From assembly GCA_005779305.1 (NCBI GenBank), contig SXJR01000127.1:1-64000 (forward strand): a DNA stretch of 64,000 nucleotides, given 5' to 3'. Below, piece by piece: positions 44,637 through 54,264 of this stretch (its first letter is position 1; the number at the start of each line of letters is the position of its first letter). A model generated the notes under the pieces. That model did not search any database. It worked only from the letters and a program-made list of their open reading frames with translations, and was not told where the DNA came from. The position numbers and the translations under genes are program-made. Origin of the DNA: Myxococcales bacterium. Lineage in GTDB: Bacteria > Myxococcota_A > Polyangia > Haliangiales > Haliangiaceae.

Positions 44637-45251
44637 CTAGTCGCTCGCTCGGGCCAGCGCGACGCGGAAGGGCTGCTTGCAGCAGGTGCGGGCGCCGTCG
44701 ATGGTGCGGACGATGTCGCCCCAGCGCGCGTCCTCGTCGGGAACCACCCAGCCCTGGGTGATGCCGTACTCGGCGACCGCCTTCTGCACTGCCTCGCGCA
44801 CGTAGACCGAGCTGACGTGGCGGCGGGTGCCGGTCTCGACGCAGTAGGCTTCCTTCGTACCGGGCGGCGACAGGCAAAACTTGCCGACCGCGGTCGGGCG
44901 CAGGCGCAGGCTGTACTGGTCGCTCAGCGGGTCGGCGACGACGAAGCCGCGCAGGCGATCGCGCTGGCCGACGATGAACGACGGCTGCGCGCCGGCGCGG
45001 TCGGCGGCGGCGAGGATGGGCGCCAGCTCGCGCCACGGAACGGCGTGATCGATCGCCAGCCGCACGGGTCCCGCCGGGAAGGTCGGAGGCGCCTGTCCGG
45101 GCTTCACCACCACCGTGGGCCCGGTGCCGGCAGCCACCACGCCCAGCGCCTGGGGCAGGAGCGCGCCGCCGACCTCGGCGTCGAGGTGCGAGTCGCACGC
45201 CGCCGCACCCAGGGCGGCCAGCCCGGCGACGAGGACGGCGATGCGGTGCAT
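44637..45251 (-). CDS. ExbD/TolR-like periplasmic lipoprotein
   Basis: 204 residues. Lipoprotein signal with lipobox GAAAC (Cys19). The mature part has the strand-helix pattern of the ExbD periplasmic domain: VRLAIDHAVPWRELAPILAA, then a C-terminal WGDIVRTIDGARTCC. Internal Cys residues (FCLSPPG, EAYCVETG) suggest disulfides. Unlike ExbD it is anchored by a lipid rather than an N-terminal TM helix, and no ExbB is nearby. CACAAT lies 6 nt before the start. The family call is moderate; role unknown. Confidence 0.6.
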   Translation of the reverse strand: MHRIAVLVAGLAALGAAACDSHLDAEVGGALLPQALGVVAAGTGPTVVVKPGQAPPTFPAGPVRLAIDHAVPWRELAPILAAADRAGAQPSFIVGQRDRLRGFVVADPLSDQYSLRLRPTAVGKFCLSPPGTKEAYCVETGTRRHVSSVYVREAVQKAVAEYGITQGWVVPDEDARWGDIVRTIDGARTCCKQPFRVALARASD

Positions 45252-45305
45252 GGTGGTATTGTGACCCGGGACGGCGTGGCCCGCTGGTTGCTGTACTGAC
45301 GATCC

Positions 45306-46220
45306 ATGACCTTGCACCTGCCCCGGCCGTGTCTCCTGGTTCTCACCCTGTGGACGCAGGTTGGCACCGCCATGTCGGTAGGTTGTGGCGACATCGAGAC
45401 GATCGTCGGCATCTCCTACGACGACCGCCAGGCCCGGACCGAGCTCGACGTCTATCTGCCCGCCGGCGCGCCGCCGGCCGGGGGCTGGCCCGCGGTCCTG
45501 GCCATCCACGGCGGCGGCTGGCGTCACTTCGACCGCGGCTCGATGGCGGCTTCGGCCGAGCGCCTCGCCGGCGCCGGCTACGCGGTCGTCAACATCGACT
45601 ACCGGCTGGTGCCCGCCGGCCAGTACCCGGCGGCGGTCCAGGACTGCCTCTGCGCGCTGGCGTTCATGCGCGCGCACGCCGGCGAGTGGAACATCGACCC
45701 CGACCGCATCGCGACGTTCGGCTATTCGGCGGGCGGCCACCTGGCCTCGATGCTGGGCGTGGCCTCCGCTGGCCCCATGCACCAGCCCGACTGCGCGGCC
45801 GGCGTCACCGGGCCACCGGCGGCGGTGATCTCGGGCGCCGGGCCCGAGGACATGTGGCTCTTCCCCGAGGCCGACGCGGTGGTCGAGTTCATCGGCGGCA
45901 CCAAGGCCGAGGTGCCGGCCCTGTGGGACGCGACCTCGCCGATCACCTACGTCCAGGCCGGCGCGCCGCCGTTCCTGTTCGTGCACGGCGCCGACGACTG
46001 GTTCGCCGGCATCGAGCACTCGACCCACATGCGCGACGCCCTGCTCGCGGTCGGCGGCCAGGCCGAGCTGTTCGAGATCCCCGGCGGCGGCCACCTCATC
46101 AATCGCGACGCCGCCGCCGGTCGTTACGATCTGATCGTCACCTCGACCGACACCGCCGAGTCGTGGCTGGCGATGGTGGACTTCCTCGATCGCACGATCG
46201 GTGCAGGAGGCGGGCGATGA
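45306..46220 (+). CDS. Secreted α/β-hydrolase (carboxylesterase, HSL-like)
   Basis: 304 residues with an N-terminal hydrophobic signal. The α/β-hydrolase core has the oxyanion motif IHGGGW (residues around 69-74), the nucleophile elbow GYSAGG (Ser around 141), an acid in FVHGADDW and the catalytic His in PGGGHLIN. This is the hormone-sensitive-lipase/BD-FAE type of esterase acting on short acyl or feruloyl esters. ISYDDRQARTELDVYLPAGA is the family's usual N-terminal strand. The gene overlaps the next by 4 nt (ATGA), so they are co-translated. Confidence 0.9.
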   Translation: MTLHLPRPCLLVLTLWTQVGTAMSVGCGDIETIVGISYDDRQARTELDVYLPAGAPPAGGWPAVLAIHGGGWRHFDRGSMAASAERLAGAGYAVVNIDYRLVPAGQYPAAVQDCLCALAFMRAHAGEWNIDPDRIATFGYSAGGHLASMLGVASAGPMHQPDCAAGVTGPPAAVISGAGPEDMWLFPEADAVVEFIGGTKAEVPALWDATSPITYVQAGAPPFLFVHGADDWFAGIEHSTHMRDALLAVGGQAELFEIPGGGHLINRDAAAGRYDLIVTSTDTAESWLAMVDFLDRTIGAGGGR

Positions 46221-46762
46221 AGACGCTCGCGCTCGTTGCCCCCATGATGATGTTGTTGATGGCGGGTCTCGCCGCCGCCGACACGCCGGCCAACGCGCTG
46301 TGGCTCGCCATCCCGTCGATCGACGGCTCGGCCGGCGCCGAGCTCGGCGGGGAGCGCGGCATCGCGCCGAAGACCGGCGTGGTCCTCGCCGTCAGCGCCC
46401 GCCAGACCGCCGCCGGCGACTTCGACGCCGTCCGCCTCGGCGTCGCGGGCGAGTACCGTCGCTACTGGCGCGGCGACGCCCGCTGGTCGCGTATCCCCGG
46501 CCTCGATCGCACCGGCTGGTTCTACGGCGCCCGCCTCGATCTCGGCACCTCGCGGCTGTCGATGGGCGAGCGTCACATCGGGACCACGCTCATGGCCGGC
46601 GCCCGCGCCGAGCTCGGCTACCGGCTCACGCCCTGGCGCGGCCTCGCCATCACCGCCCTCGTCGGCCTCGGCGCCGCCATCGAGCGCGACGCCGCCGGCC
46701 GGCTGCCCACCGAGCGCCACTCCGTGCTCGGCCTGGGCCTGGATGTGGGGTGGATGTTCTGA
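46217..46762 (+). CDS. Small secreted β-rich envelope protein
   Basis: 181 residues with a signal peptide (1-22; MMMLLMAGLAAADT). The rest is alternating β strands (GVVLAVSARQTAAGDFDAVR, WFYGARLDLGTSRLS, GTTLMAGARAELGYRLTPWR, LGLGLDVGWMF) ending in an aromatic residue, as in outer-membrane barrels. No named family is recognised. It is translationally coupled to the esterase gene, suggesting a joint role at the outer membrane. Confidence 0.72.
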   Translation: MKTLALVAPMMMLLMAGLAAADTPANALWLAIPSIDGSAGAELGGERGIAPKTGVVLAVSARQTAAGDFDAVRLGVAGEYRRYWRGDARWSRIPGLDRTGWFYGARLDLGTSRLSMGERHIGTTLMAGARAELGYRLTPWRGLAITALVGLGAAIERDAAGRLPTERHSVLGLGLDVGWMF

Positions 46763-46831
46763 GCCCAAGAAAACCTGCGCCGGTCGGGCGGCGGCCGCGT
46801 TCTCGGGATGAACCCTCAAGGAGAATCCCCG

Positions 46832-47335
46832 ATGCGTCGCTCGATGACCGCCTTCTTCTCGCTCTGCCTGCTCACCGCTGGTCCCACGGTCGCCCTGGCG
46901 CGCCCCGCACCGGCCGTGGCCGCCTCCGCGGAGCCGCGGTCGGTCGCGCTCGCGGCCCGCGCCGACCAGGCGACAGGCATGGTCGAGGCTCACTTCACGG
47001 CGCTCGCCGCCGGCGATGACAAGGCGGTGCGGGCGCTGTGGACGCGCGACGCGCGCATCACCAGCATCGACGGCGCCGGCAAGAGCACGCGCCACAAGCT
47101 GTCAGCCGCACTGGCCCGCTGGATGTCTCGTCGTGACGGCATGACCTGGACGATCCAGGGCGTGCACCACATCAGCGATCGGGAGGTCGAGGTCACGGCC
47201 CGGGTCGTCTGGGGCGGGACCACGTTCGACGACATGCTGCGCCTGAAGGTCGCGCGCAACGGCAGCATGAAGCTGGCGTTCAAGTCGTCGCGGCCTCACA
47301 ACGCCGAGGTCGCGCCGGCGTTCTCCCCGTACTGA
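46832..47335 (+). CDS. Secreted NTF2-like protein
   Basis: 167 residues. Signal peptide (around 1-25), then an NTF2/SnoaL-type cone fold judged from the pattern VEAHFTALAAGDDKAVRALW (opening helices), DARITSIDGAG, WTIQGVHHISDREVEVTARV and MLRLKVARNGSMKLAF. Such folds bind small ligands or serve as protein inhibitors; the catalytic Asp of isomerases is not obvious. The start at 46832 was chosen over ATG 46808 because aaggag (46818-46823) sits 8 nt before it and the signal peptide begins there. Confidence 0.75.
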   Translation: MRRSMTAFFSLCLLTAGPTVALARPAPAVAASAEPRSVALAARADQATGMVEAHFTALAAGDDKAVRALWTRDARITSIDGAGKSTRHKLSAALARWMSRRDGMTWTIQGVHHISDREVEVTARVVWGGTTFDDMLRLKVARNGSMKLAFKSSRPHNAEVAPAFSPY

Positions 47336-47428
47336 GCCGCACGGCTGCGGCCTGTCCCCTGCCGTGCGGCGTGACCTCTGCCACTTCGTCCGTGGCACAC
47401 GGACGGAAGTGGCGCGGACCGATCGAGG

Positions 47429-47434
47429 TATGAT
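47429..47434 (+). promoter_or_regulatory. -10-like box TATGAT, 6 nt before start codon
   Basis: TATGAT, then GGCGAG, then ATG 47441 of the EGF/kelch lipoprotein gene. The intervening GGCGAG has weak ribosome-site character only. Confidence 0.5.
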
Positions 47435-47440
47435 GGCGAG

Positions 47441-48598
47441 ATGCGTTACCTCGTCTCGATTGTCATGCTGTGCACCCTTGCTGCCTGCGGCGAGGTCACC
47501 TCCGACACGGTCGACGCCTCTTCGCAGATCGACGCCCCGGGCACGTGCGACCCCGCGTGCGGCGCCAACGCCACCTGCCAGGGCACCGCGTGCGTGTGCG
47601 ACGCCGGCTACCAGATGGCCGCGGGCGTATGTGCGGACATCGACGAGTGCGCCACCGCCAACGGCGGTTGCGCCGCCGACGCCGTCTGCTTCAACACGCC
47701 GGGCGCGCGGACCTGCGCCTGCCGGGCCGGCTTCCTCGGCGATGGGCTCACCTGCGCGCCGGTGTGGACGCTGCAGGCGACCCTCCCCTTCGACATCAAT
47801 CCGAGCAACTTCGGCAGCGCCTTCGTCGCTCACAACAACCTCGTCTACATCGGCATCGAGACCAACACGCCCACCGCCAAGGCCTTCCGTTCGTTCAACA
47901 CCAGCAACTTGCTGCTGTCGGGGCCGCTGGCGTTGCCGCCGACGACCGACGACGACTTCTGCGCGTGTGGCGCCACCCAGACCATGGCCAGCAACGGCAC
48001 GTCGGTCTTCATGTTCGGCAACTACGCGCAGCTCTACAACCCCACGGCCAACACGTGGTCGCCGATCGCAGGCTACACCAGCCCTGTCGACTACCGGCGC
48101 GCCGAGTCGGCCAGCGTCTACAACCCGATGAACGGGTCCGTACAGATGTTCGGCGATCGCGGCCCGACCGCGGAAGCGCTCAACTACCGGGTCTCGCCGT
48201 CCGGGTTTTCGTTCGACGCCAACTTGCCGATCGCCATCTCGGACGCCGTCGCGTTCCTGCCGTTGAACGGCGCCACCATCTACCTCGCCGGCGGCGAGCA
48301 GCAGGGCGGCGCCGATCGCATCCTGTCGCGGCCGACCAATCTGGCGAGCTGGACCATCCACGCGGCCGCACCGGGATCGATCCGGTCGCCGATCGGCATG
48401 GGCGATTTCGGTACACGGATCTGGGTCGCGGCGGCGGGCAAGATCCACTTCTTCAACCCGACGACCCTGGCGTGGGACATCACCCGCGACCTGCCGGCCC
48501 GCACCCAGGGCGTGGTGACGACCAACGTCGGCACCTTCGCGTTCGTGCACACCACGACCGCCATGCTCGAGGTCTACCGGCTCGCCACCATCGAGTGA
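47441..48598 (+). CDS. Lipoprotein with EGF-like modules and kelch-like propeller
   Basis: 385 residues. Lipobox LAAC (Cys16). Two EGF-like modules follow (around 36-105): one short (CDPACGANATCQGTACVCDA), one with a calcium-binding signature (DIDECATANGGCAADAVCFN, then TCACRAGFLGDGLTC). The C-terminal 280 residues are a β-propeller-like region with blades such as LVYIGIETNTPTAKAFRSFN, TSVFMFGNYAQLYNPTANTW and GTRIWVAAAGKIHFFNP. Eukaryote-like EGF modules are frequent in Myxococcota surface proteins. Probably an outer-membrane adhesin or receptor. Confidence 0.85.
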   Translation: MRYLVSIVMLCTLAACGEVTSDTVDASSQIDAPGTCDPACGANATCQGTACVCDAGYQMAAGVCADIDECATANGGCAADAVCFNTPGARTCACRAGFLGDGLTCAPVWTLQATLPFDINPSNFGSAFVAHNNLVYIGIETNTPTAKAFRSFNTSNLLLSGPLALPPTTDDDFCACGATQTMASNGTSVFMFGNYAQLYNPTANTWSPIAGYTSPVDYRRAESASVYNPMNGSVQMFGDRGPTAEALNYRVSPSGFSFDANLPIAISDAVAFLPLNGATIYLAGGEQQGGADRILSRPTNLASWTIHAAAPGSIRSPIGMGDFGTRIWVAAAGKIHFFNPTTLAWDITRDLPARTQGVVTTNVGTFAFVHTTTAMLEVYRLATIE

Positions 48599-48660
48599 GC
48601 TGGGGCCCTCCCAGCTGCGCTGAATGCATTTCATCGGGAAGGTTCTGATGCCGGCGCACG

Positions 48661-48666
48661 TACAAT
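48661..48666 (+). promoter_or_regulatory. -10-like box TACAAT, 6 nt before the toxin gene start
   Basis: TACAAT, then GCGCCG, then ATG 48673. No Shine-Dalgarno sequence and no clear -35 were found. Confidence 0.5.
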
Positions 48667-48672
48667 GCGCCG

Positions 48673-51600
48673 ATGTCTGGTGAGCACGCGCGCCGCGGGC
48701 CTGAGGGCACCGGAGAGTCGCGCGCCGCCGACCGGGCCGGGACGGCCGGCAAGACATCGGTAAGTGCGTCGATCGTTCAGCGGCGGTCGATTGGAGTCGC
48801 ACCGTCGGCAGGCGCCGAGGCCGCTGCGTCGCAGGGGGTGGAAGCAGCTGCCGAGAGGCTTCCCTTCATGGACGTCATCCAGCGCTCCTTTGGCACCCAC
48901 GACGTCAGCGGAGTTCGCGCCCAGGTCGGCGGCGTCGCAGCCGACGCGTCCTCCCAGCTCGGCGCATCGGCATACGCGCTCGGTGATCGCGTGGGCTTCG
49001 CCGGGACGCCCGATCTGCACACCGCGGCGCACGAAGCGGCACACGTCGTCCAGCAGCGCAGCGGTGTTGCAACCAAGTCTCTCGACGGTGGTGCTGGCGA
49101 TCCGTTCGAGGATCATGCCGATCGCGTCGCGGATCTCGTCGTCGCGGGCGGTGACGCGGGCCCGCTCCTCGACGACCTCGCCGGTCCGGGCGCCGGCTCG
49201 CCTGTGGTCCAGCGGCGAAGGAAGCCGGACGAAGCCGGGCCGGCCGACGAGGAGGCCGAGGGACAGCCCGCCCCCAAGCTCCAGCTGCCGGGTGGCAAAG
49301 ACTACGAGGTCCAGAACGGACAGCTCGTCGTCACCAAGGCGTGGATGGCGGACAGCTCCAGCGGGCTCGAGCCCATCGGCCCGGACGACGAAGGCGTCAA
49401 GGCGCCCAAGCGCCTCACGTTCCAGCTCCAGCAGCTTCGCGCCAACGGCGTGTTTGCCTGGATCGATGACGATCAGATCGCGGCGGCGGCTGAAGAGCTC
49501 TATTTCGGCGGACCGTATGCCAAGTGGCCCGATCCGTTTGCCTGGCGGGTGGAGATGTCCGCATTCCAGGTGATCGGTCCCCCGACCGGGAACGAGATGC
49601 AATGGATGCAATGGGGCGACGGCATGCTTGCGGTCGCGAAGACCGATGTCGTCAAGTCCGGCAGCAAGAAGCGAAAGGGTCGGTTCGAGCCCAAGAAGCA
49701 GTTGCACGCGCGGCTGGTGGCGGCGCTCGAGGGGGCCACCGGTCTGCGCATCCCGGACGAGCGACGAGCGAACGTCTCGCAGTACCTGTTCGACTTTCAC
49801 ATCGACGATACCGGTTCGCTGGTCGTGATGGTCACCCGTGAACAGTGCGAGGACATCTTCGGCAAAGAGACCTGGGAAGCGTTCCTCACCGGTGGGTATG
49901 GGGTCGGGGACTCGGCCACCGTGGTCACCTCGTCGGTCGCGTTCGACCCGGACGTCTCCCCCGAGGACATCGCAGTGGCGATCGACTTCATGATCGAGAT
50001 CGAGGCCGATCTCAAGGACCCCGATCCCTCGAAACCGCCGCCGCCGAAAGCCAGCCCGTATCTGATCACCGTCATCAAGCGCATCAACGGGCTCGACCCC
50101 AAGATGCGCGAACGCGTGATCGCGAAGATCAAGGCGGCCAAGGTCGGCACCAACAGCGAGCCGATGACCGGCTTCGGGCTCGAGAAGTTCGTCCAGGAGA
50201 CCGAGCTCGACGTCGGCTACGAGGAGATGGGGGTCAAGAAGCCTGCCCCCAGCAATCGCAAGGGCCCGGTCTTCGACGCGGCGATCCGAGGACGCATCGT
50301 CAACGTGTCCGGTGGCATCCACGCCGACGAGAAGGCCGAGTTCGGCTTCGAGAAGCTCAGCCCCGACCACGGCGACGTCTTCGACCCGCCCAAGATGGCG
50401 CTGACGTGGACCACGCACAAGCTCGACCACTGGCCCGACATCGCGCCCGATGCGCCGCTCGACGCCGACCCCCAGATGCCGTCGGGTGCGCCGCGCATCC
50501 ACGGTCCGGTCACCAGGTCAGGCAGCGAGGGACACGTCGGCAACTATGGCGTCACCCTCGAGCCGGGTTACTACGCCGTTCACGCGATCGTCACCCACAA
50601 CTACTTTCACCCCGCCCATTTCTGGATCCCGATCGAGGTCAAGTACGAGAGCCAGCGGATCAGAGAGCTGCAGAACGAGACCTTCGCCGGGATGGGCAAC
50701 ACGGAATGGAGCATCATTCCCCACGACTTCGCCACCGGGAAGCTCGACGACTCCGTGATCGGCTCGGGCCAGTACCACAACGGTTCGATCGGCCGTGGCC
50801 AGCTGCCTGACGACTGGGTCGCTTTGACCCCGAAGCAGCGGATGAGGTGGCTCAAGGACAAGAAGGCGAGCATCAAGGCCCTGATCAAGGAGTACGGCGA
50901 CAGCTCGAGCCCGGGCCACAAGGACATCGCCGACTACGCTCGCCACTATCTCGAGACCCTGAACGACACCGAGAGCCGCATCAAGGACGAGCGCGCCGAC
51001 GGCTACCGCTTCTTCGAGTGCCGCGCGACCTACGTGAGCCGCAAGGCGAACTACCCCGATCGTGCACTTCACCTCACGCCCCTCGCCCACGTCACCGACG
51101 AGTCGGCGACCGTCAAGATCCACGATCACAGCCAGGTCAGCGAGCCGCGCGACTACCACTTCGCGCGGTCGGCCGGCACGTTCGAGGGCGCCCTCGAGGC
51201 CACGTTCGTGGATCTCTGCAAGTCCTACCCCCCGGGCTCGGTCTCGCTCCTGGCCGAGACCCTCGACGAGGAGGGAAAGTCGACGAAGCAGACGCTCGGC
51301 TTCGAGCTCGACACCGGCGGGACGTGGAAGGACATCAAGGAGACGGTCTGGGAACCGGCGGTGCAGATCGCCGTCAACGTCGCCGGCGCGGTCATCATGA
51401 TCTTCGCGCCCGCGCTCGCCGGCGGTGTCATGCTCGCGCTCGCCGCGTACAACGCCGTCGATACGCTCGACAACCTCGAGGACCTGAAGCGGAAGGGCAT
51501 CGTCACGAACACCGACAAGGCGATCGCCTACGGGCAGATCGCCCTGGACCTCCTGCCGTTCGTCGGACGCGCGAAACCGCTCTTCAAGAGCGCGACCAAG

Positions 51601-54264
51601 ACCGCGCTCCTCGTCGACGGCGTCCAGATCGCGGGCAGCGCGGTGATCCTGACCGTCGATGCCCAGCGTCAGCTCGAGCGAATCCGCGACAAGGACGTGG
51701 CGGAGATCGCGAAGCTCAACGAGTGGATCCAGGATCCGGCCAATCAGGCCCACCCCGACCGCCAGGCCCGCCAGGAACAGCTCGATGCGCGCATCCTCGA
51801 CGCTCGGACCCGCGGCATCGACATGATCGAGCAGATGGTGATCCAGGGCGGCATCATGCTGGCGCCCAACCTGGTCTTCACCAAGGTCAGCCAGCAGATC
51901 ATGTCGGGCAAGCTGGAAGACCTGCTGGCCTTGGGCGTCGTGAAGCCGCAGAAGGGCGTCGACAAGCCCTTCTACGATCCGAACACCGGGACCATGGTCG
52001 TTCCCGAGAACCTCGATCAGCTCGGCTACGCCGATATCGAGCGCCTGCAGGCCGCGTATGTCGCGGATCTCGGGACTCGGACGCAAGAGATCGCGGACCT
52101 CGCTGGGATCGATCCGAAAAACGTCGGCATCCAGCCGGGAGAGAAGCTCGACGTCAAGTTCGACGGCGATCGCGTCGACGTGACGGCGCCCCCGGGGATG
52201 ACCCGCGAGGAGGTTCTCGACGAGGTCTGGCGCAAGCGGCAGGCCAAGGGCGGCGCCCCGTCCCAGCGTCCGGCCACGACCCACGCCCCGATCACGCCGC
52301 ACTTCGACGCGGGTGACATCGCCGCCGGCAAGCACATCGTCGTCGGCAACAACTTCGAGAGCCGCTCCGACGCTCTTGATGCGATGCGCAAGGTCGCGGC
52401 CGGCGACCCGGACGGGTTCGCGGCGCTCGGCGTCCGCGTCGGTGACGACTTCGATCCCGCAGCCGTCGAGTGGGGTGTCGGGCTGGGCCCCGACGGCAAG
52501 TACGTGGTCGTCAAGGGCGCGGCGGGCGTCGTCGACTGGGGCGCGCTTCCTGGCGTGACCGGGCACGCTCACAGCCACCACTTCGACCCCAGTCGTGCGC
52601 TCAAGGGTGGCGGGATCTCCCTGTCCAAGATTCTGAAGGGATCGGGCGACTGGAAGACCGCGGTCAATCGGGGCCTGGTGCTGCCATCGGCAGCCGACTT
52701 CGGTTACTGCGCGAGCCACGACCTCGCCCGCCACGTCGTGGTCACGCCGTACGTCTACAAGGGCAAGGGGCACATCGGCGATCCGGTCCCGGGCAAGGAT
52801 CTGCCCAGGGTCGAGTTCGAGATTCGCCGAGCCGAGTACGTCGGCGACTTCGAGGGCGACGCCTCCCAGCCCGTGTACAAGGCCACGGTCGTCGTGCGAT
52901 CCGGCGACACCGTCCTCGAAACCCAGACCTTCTACGCGATGTGGCACAACAGCCTCGGCGACGTCGTCGAGCCTGGTCTCATCCCGCACACGCCAAGGAA
53001 GCTGGGGCCAGCGGAACGTGCACCCGCCGTCACGCCGGCCCCGCACAATCCCGGCGATCCCGACGGCCCGACTCCGACCGACAAGTACACCTGGCCAGAC
53101 CGTCAGGAGTTCGTGAAGACCCACGGCACCGATGTCGTCCAGTGGGCCGAACGTGGGCTCGCACCCAACGACACCAAGGCGCTGCTCGCCCTCGACAAGA
53201 AGACGCTCGCGGCCCTCGACAACGCCAGCGCCGCCGACGCCAAGAAGGCGCTCGACCTGCTGGGCAAATCGGATCTCGAGGATCTGGTGCCGCCGCTCAC
53301 CGGTGCGAACCTGCACTGGGCGATGGCGAGCATCGATGGCGGCGAGCTCAAGACGTTCCTCAAGAGCGTCGATAGCAAGACGCTGGCCGCGTTGTCGGAC
53401 ATCACAGCCGCGGAAGCGAAGCACGCGATCAAGATCGTCGGGCGCAAGACACTAGAGAAGGTCGCACCACCGCTGTCAGGAAGTGAGATCAAGCGTGAGT
53501 TCGAGCTGCTCGGCGAATCGACGGCCGCCCAGTACCTCAAGGACAACGCCGACAAGCCCTCGCTTATCGCTCGACTCGATCGGCAGGCCAAGTCGTTCAA
53601 GGCAGCAGAACCCGAGATCGGCAAGGCCAGGGCGCTTGATCCCGACTCGGTCATCCTCGATACCAACGCGATCACCGCGCTTCACGAGGCGACGAGCGCA
53701 AAGCCGTGGGGAGAGATCGACGCCGGCCGGATCGCCGCGATCAACCGACTTCGCGAAATGAACGGTCAGGCTCCGTTGACCGGGGAGCCGCCCGCAAGGG
53801 ATCTGGAATCGTTGATTGGACCGCACGACGTGCGAATCACCAACATGGTGTTCGGTGAGCAGGGCGCGACTCCGGACGTCAAACGCGCCGGCGTGAAGAT
53901 CTCGGTGACGCGCGACTCTCCTGTCTACGACGACATGACCAAGGAGCTGGAGACGATCGGTGTTGGCGACCCCAGAGGCGCCGCAGATCGTTCGATCATC
54001 GCGGACACGTTGTTCGCCGAGGGCGCGCATGCACGCTTCGTCACCGGCGACGAGAAGATCGTGGTTCCATTGGCAAGACGCTTTGCCAGTGGAACATACG
54101 AGCCCATCAAGGTCACCGACAGCAAGACCGGGCGGAAGCGGAAGGAGTCAGACCTTGAGGCGATCGTCCGAGTCCATGGCGAGTCGGGTTTCGAGATCGC
54201 GATCACCGACAGCGCGGGCAATGATCGCAAGATGACCCTCTTCCCGTTTGCCGAGGAACCGTGA
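48673..54264 (+). CDS. DUF4157 (eCIS-core) multidomain protein with C-terminal PIN-like nuclease
   Basis: 1863 residues, the largest protein here. The N-terminus has a DUF4157 domain (around 65-150) with HEAAHVVQQ (120-128) and a following helix FEDHADRVADLVVA. A long α/β middle part is unrecognised. A hydrophobic segment (around 897-930) lies before a helical stretch. A JAB/MPN-like region has HAHSHH (1298-1303) and PSAADF (SxxD, Ser1339/Asp1342), with a longer loop than canonical JAMM proteases. Helical repeats (around 1500-1630) precede a PIN-like domain (around 1655-1863) with VILDTNAI (Asp1663), GAADRSIIADT (Asp1772) and FVTGDEKI (Asp1793). PIN domains cleave RNA. There is no signal peptide; delivery by a contractile injection system is inferred from DUF4157. 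Confidence 0.85.
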   Translation: MSGEHARRGPEGTGESRAADRAGTAGKTSVSASIVQRRSIGVAPSAGAEAAASQGVEAAAERLPFMDVIQRSFGTHDVSGVRAQVGGVAADASSQLGASAYALGDRVGFAGTPDLHTAAHEAAHVVQQRSGVATKSLDGGAGDPFEDHADRVADLVVAGGDAGPLLDDLAGPGAGSPVVQRRRKPDEAGPADEEAEGQPAPKLQLPGGKDYEVQNGQLVVTKAWMADSSSGLEPIGPDDEGVKAPKRLTFQLQQLRANGVFAWIDDDQIAAAAEELYFGGPYAKWPDPFAWRVEMSAFQVIGPPTGNEMQWMQWGDGMLAVAKTDVVKSGSKKRKGRFEPKKQLHARLVAALEGATGLRIPDERRANVSQYLFDFHIDDTGSLVVMVTREQCEDIFGKETWEAFLTGGYGVGDSATVVTSSVAFDPDVSPEDIAVAIDFMIEIEADLKDPDPSKPPPPKASPYLITVIKRINGLDPKMRERVIAKIKAAKVGTNSEPMTGFGLEKFVQETELDVGYEEMGVKKPAPSNRKGPVFDAAIRGRIVNVSGGIHADEKAEFGFEKLSPDHGDVFDPPKMALTWTTHKLDHWPDIAPDAPLDADPQMPSGAPRIHGPVTRSGSEGHVGNYGVTLEPGYYAVHAIVTHNYFHPAHFWIPIEVKYESQRIRELQNETFAGMGNTEWSIIPHDFATGKLDDSVIGSGQYHNGSIGRGQLPDDWVALTPKQRMRWLKDKKASIKALIKEYGDSSSPGHKDIADYARHYLETLNDTESRIKDERADGYRFFECRATYVSRKANYPDRALHLTPLAHVTDESATVKIHDHSQVSEPRDYHFARSAGTFEGALEATFVDLCKSYPPGSVSLLAETLDEEGKSTKQTLGFELDTGGTWKDIKETVWEPAVQIAVNVAGAVIMIFAPALAGGVMLALAAYNAVDTLDNLEDLKRKGIVTNTDKAIAYGQIALDLLPFVGRAKPLFKSATKTALLVDGVQIAGSAVILTVDAQRQLERIRDKDVAEIAKLNEWIQDPANQAHPDRQARQEQLDARILDARTRGIDMIEQMVIQGGIMLAPNLVFTKVSQQIMSGKLEDLLALGVVKPQKGVDKPFYDPNTGTMVVPENLDQLGYADIERLQAAYVADLGTRTQEIADLAGIDPKNVGIQPGEKLDVKFDGDRVDVTAPPGMTREEVLDEVWRKRQAKGGAPSQRPATTHAPITPHFDAGDIAAGKHIVVGNNFESRSDALDAMRKVAAGDPDGFAALGVRVGDDFDPAAVEWGVGLGPDGKYVVVKGAAGVVDWGALPGVTGHAHSHHFDPSRALKGGGISLSKILKGSGDWKTAVNRGLVLPSAADFGYCASHDLARHVVVTPYVYKGKGHIGDPVPGKDLPRVEFEIRRAEYVGDFEGDASQPVYKATVVVRSGDTVLETQTFYAMWHNSLGDVVEPGLIPHTPRKLGPAERAPAVTPAPHNPGDPDGPTPTDKYTWPDRQEFVKTHGTDVVQWAERGLAPNDTKALLALDKKTLAALDNASAADAKKALDLLGKSDLEDLVPPLTGANLHWAMASIDGGELKTFLKSVDSKTLAALSDITAAEAKHAIKIVGRKTLEKVAPPLSGSEIKREFELLGESTAAQYLKDNADKPSLIARLDRQAKSFKAAEPEIGKARALDPDSVILDTNAITALHEATSAKPWGEIDAGRIAAINRLREMNGQAPLTGEPPARDLESLIGPHDVRITNMVFGEQGATPDVKRAGVKISVTRDSPVYDDMTKELETIGVGDPRGAADRSIIADTLFAEGAHARFVTGDEKIVVPLARRFASGTYEPIKVTDSKTGRKRKESDLEAIVRVHGESGFEIAITDSAGNDRKMTLFPFAEEP

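Noticed and set aside
50518-53424. 968-codon minus-strand frame inside the giant DUF4157 gene
   Set aside because: Composition is Val/Gly/Asp/Arg shadow type; the plus strand encodes recognised domains through the same bases.
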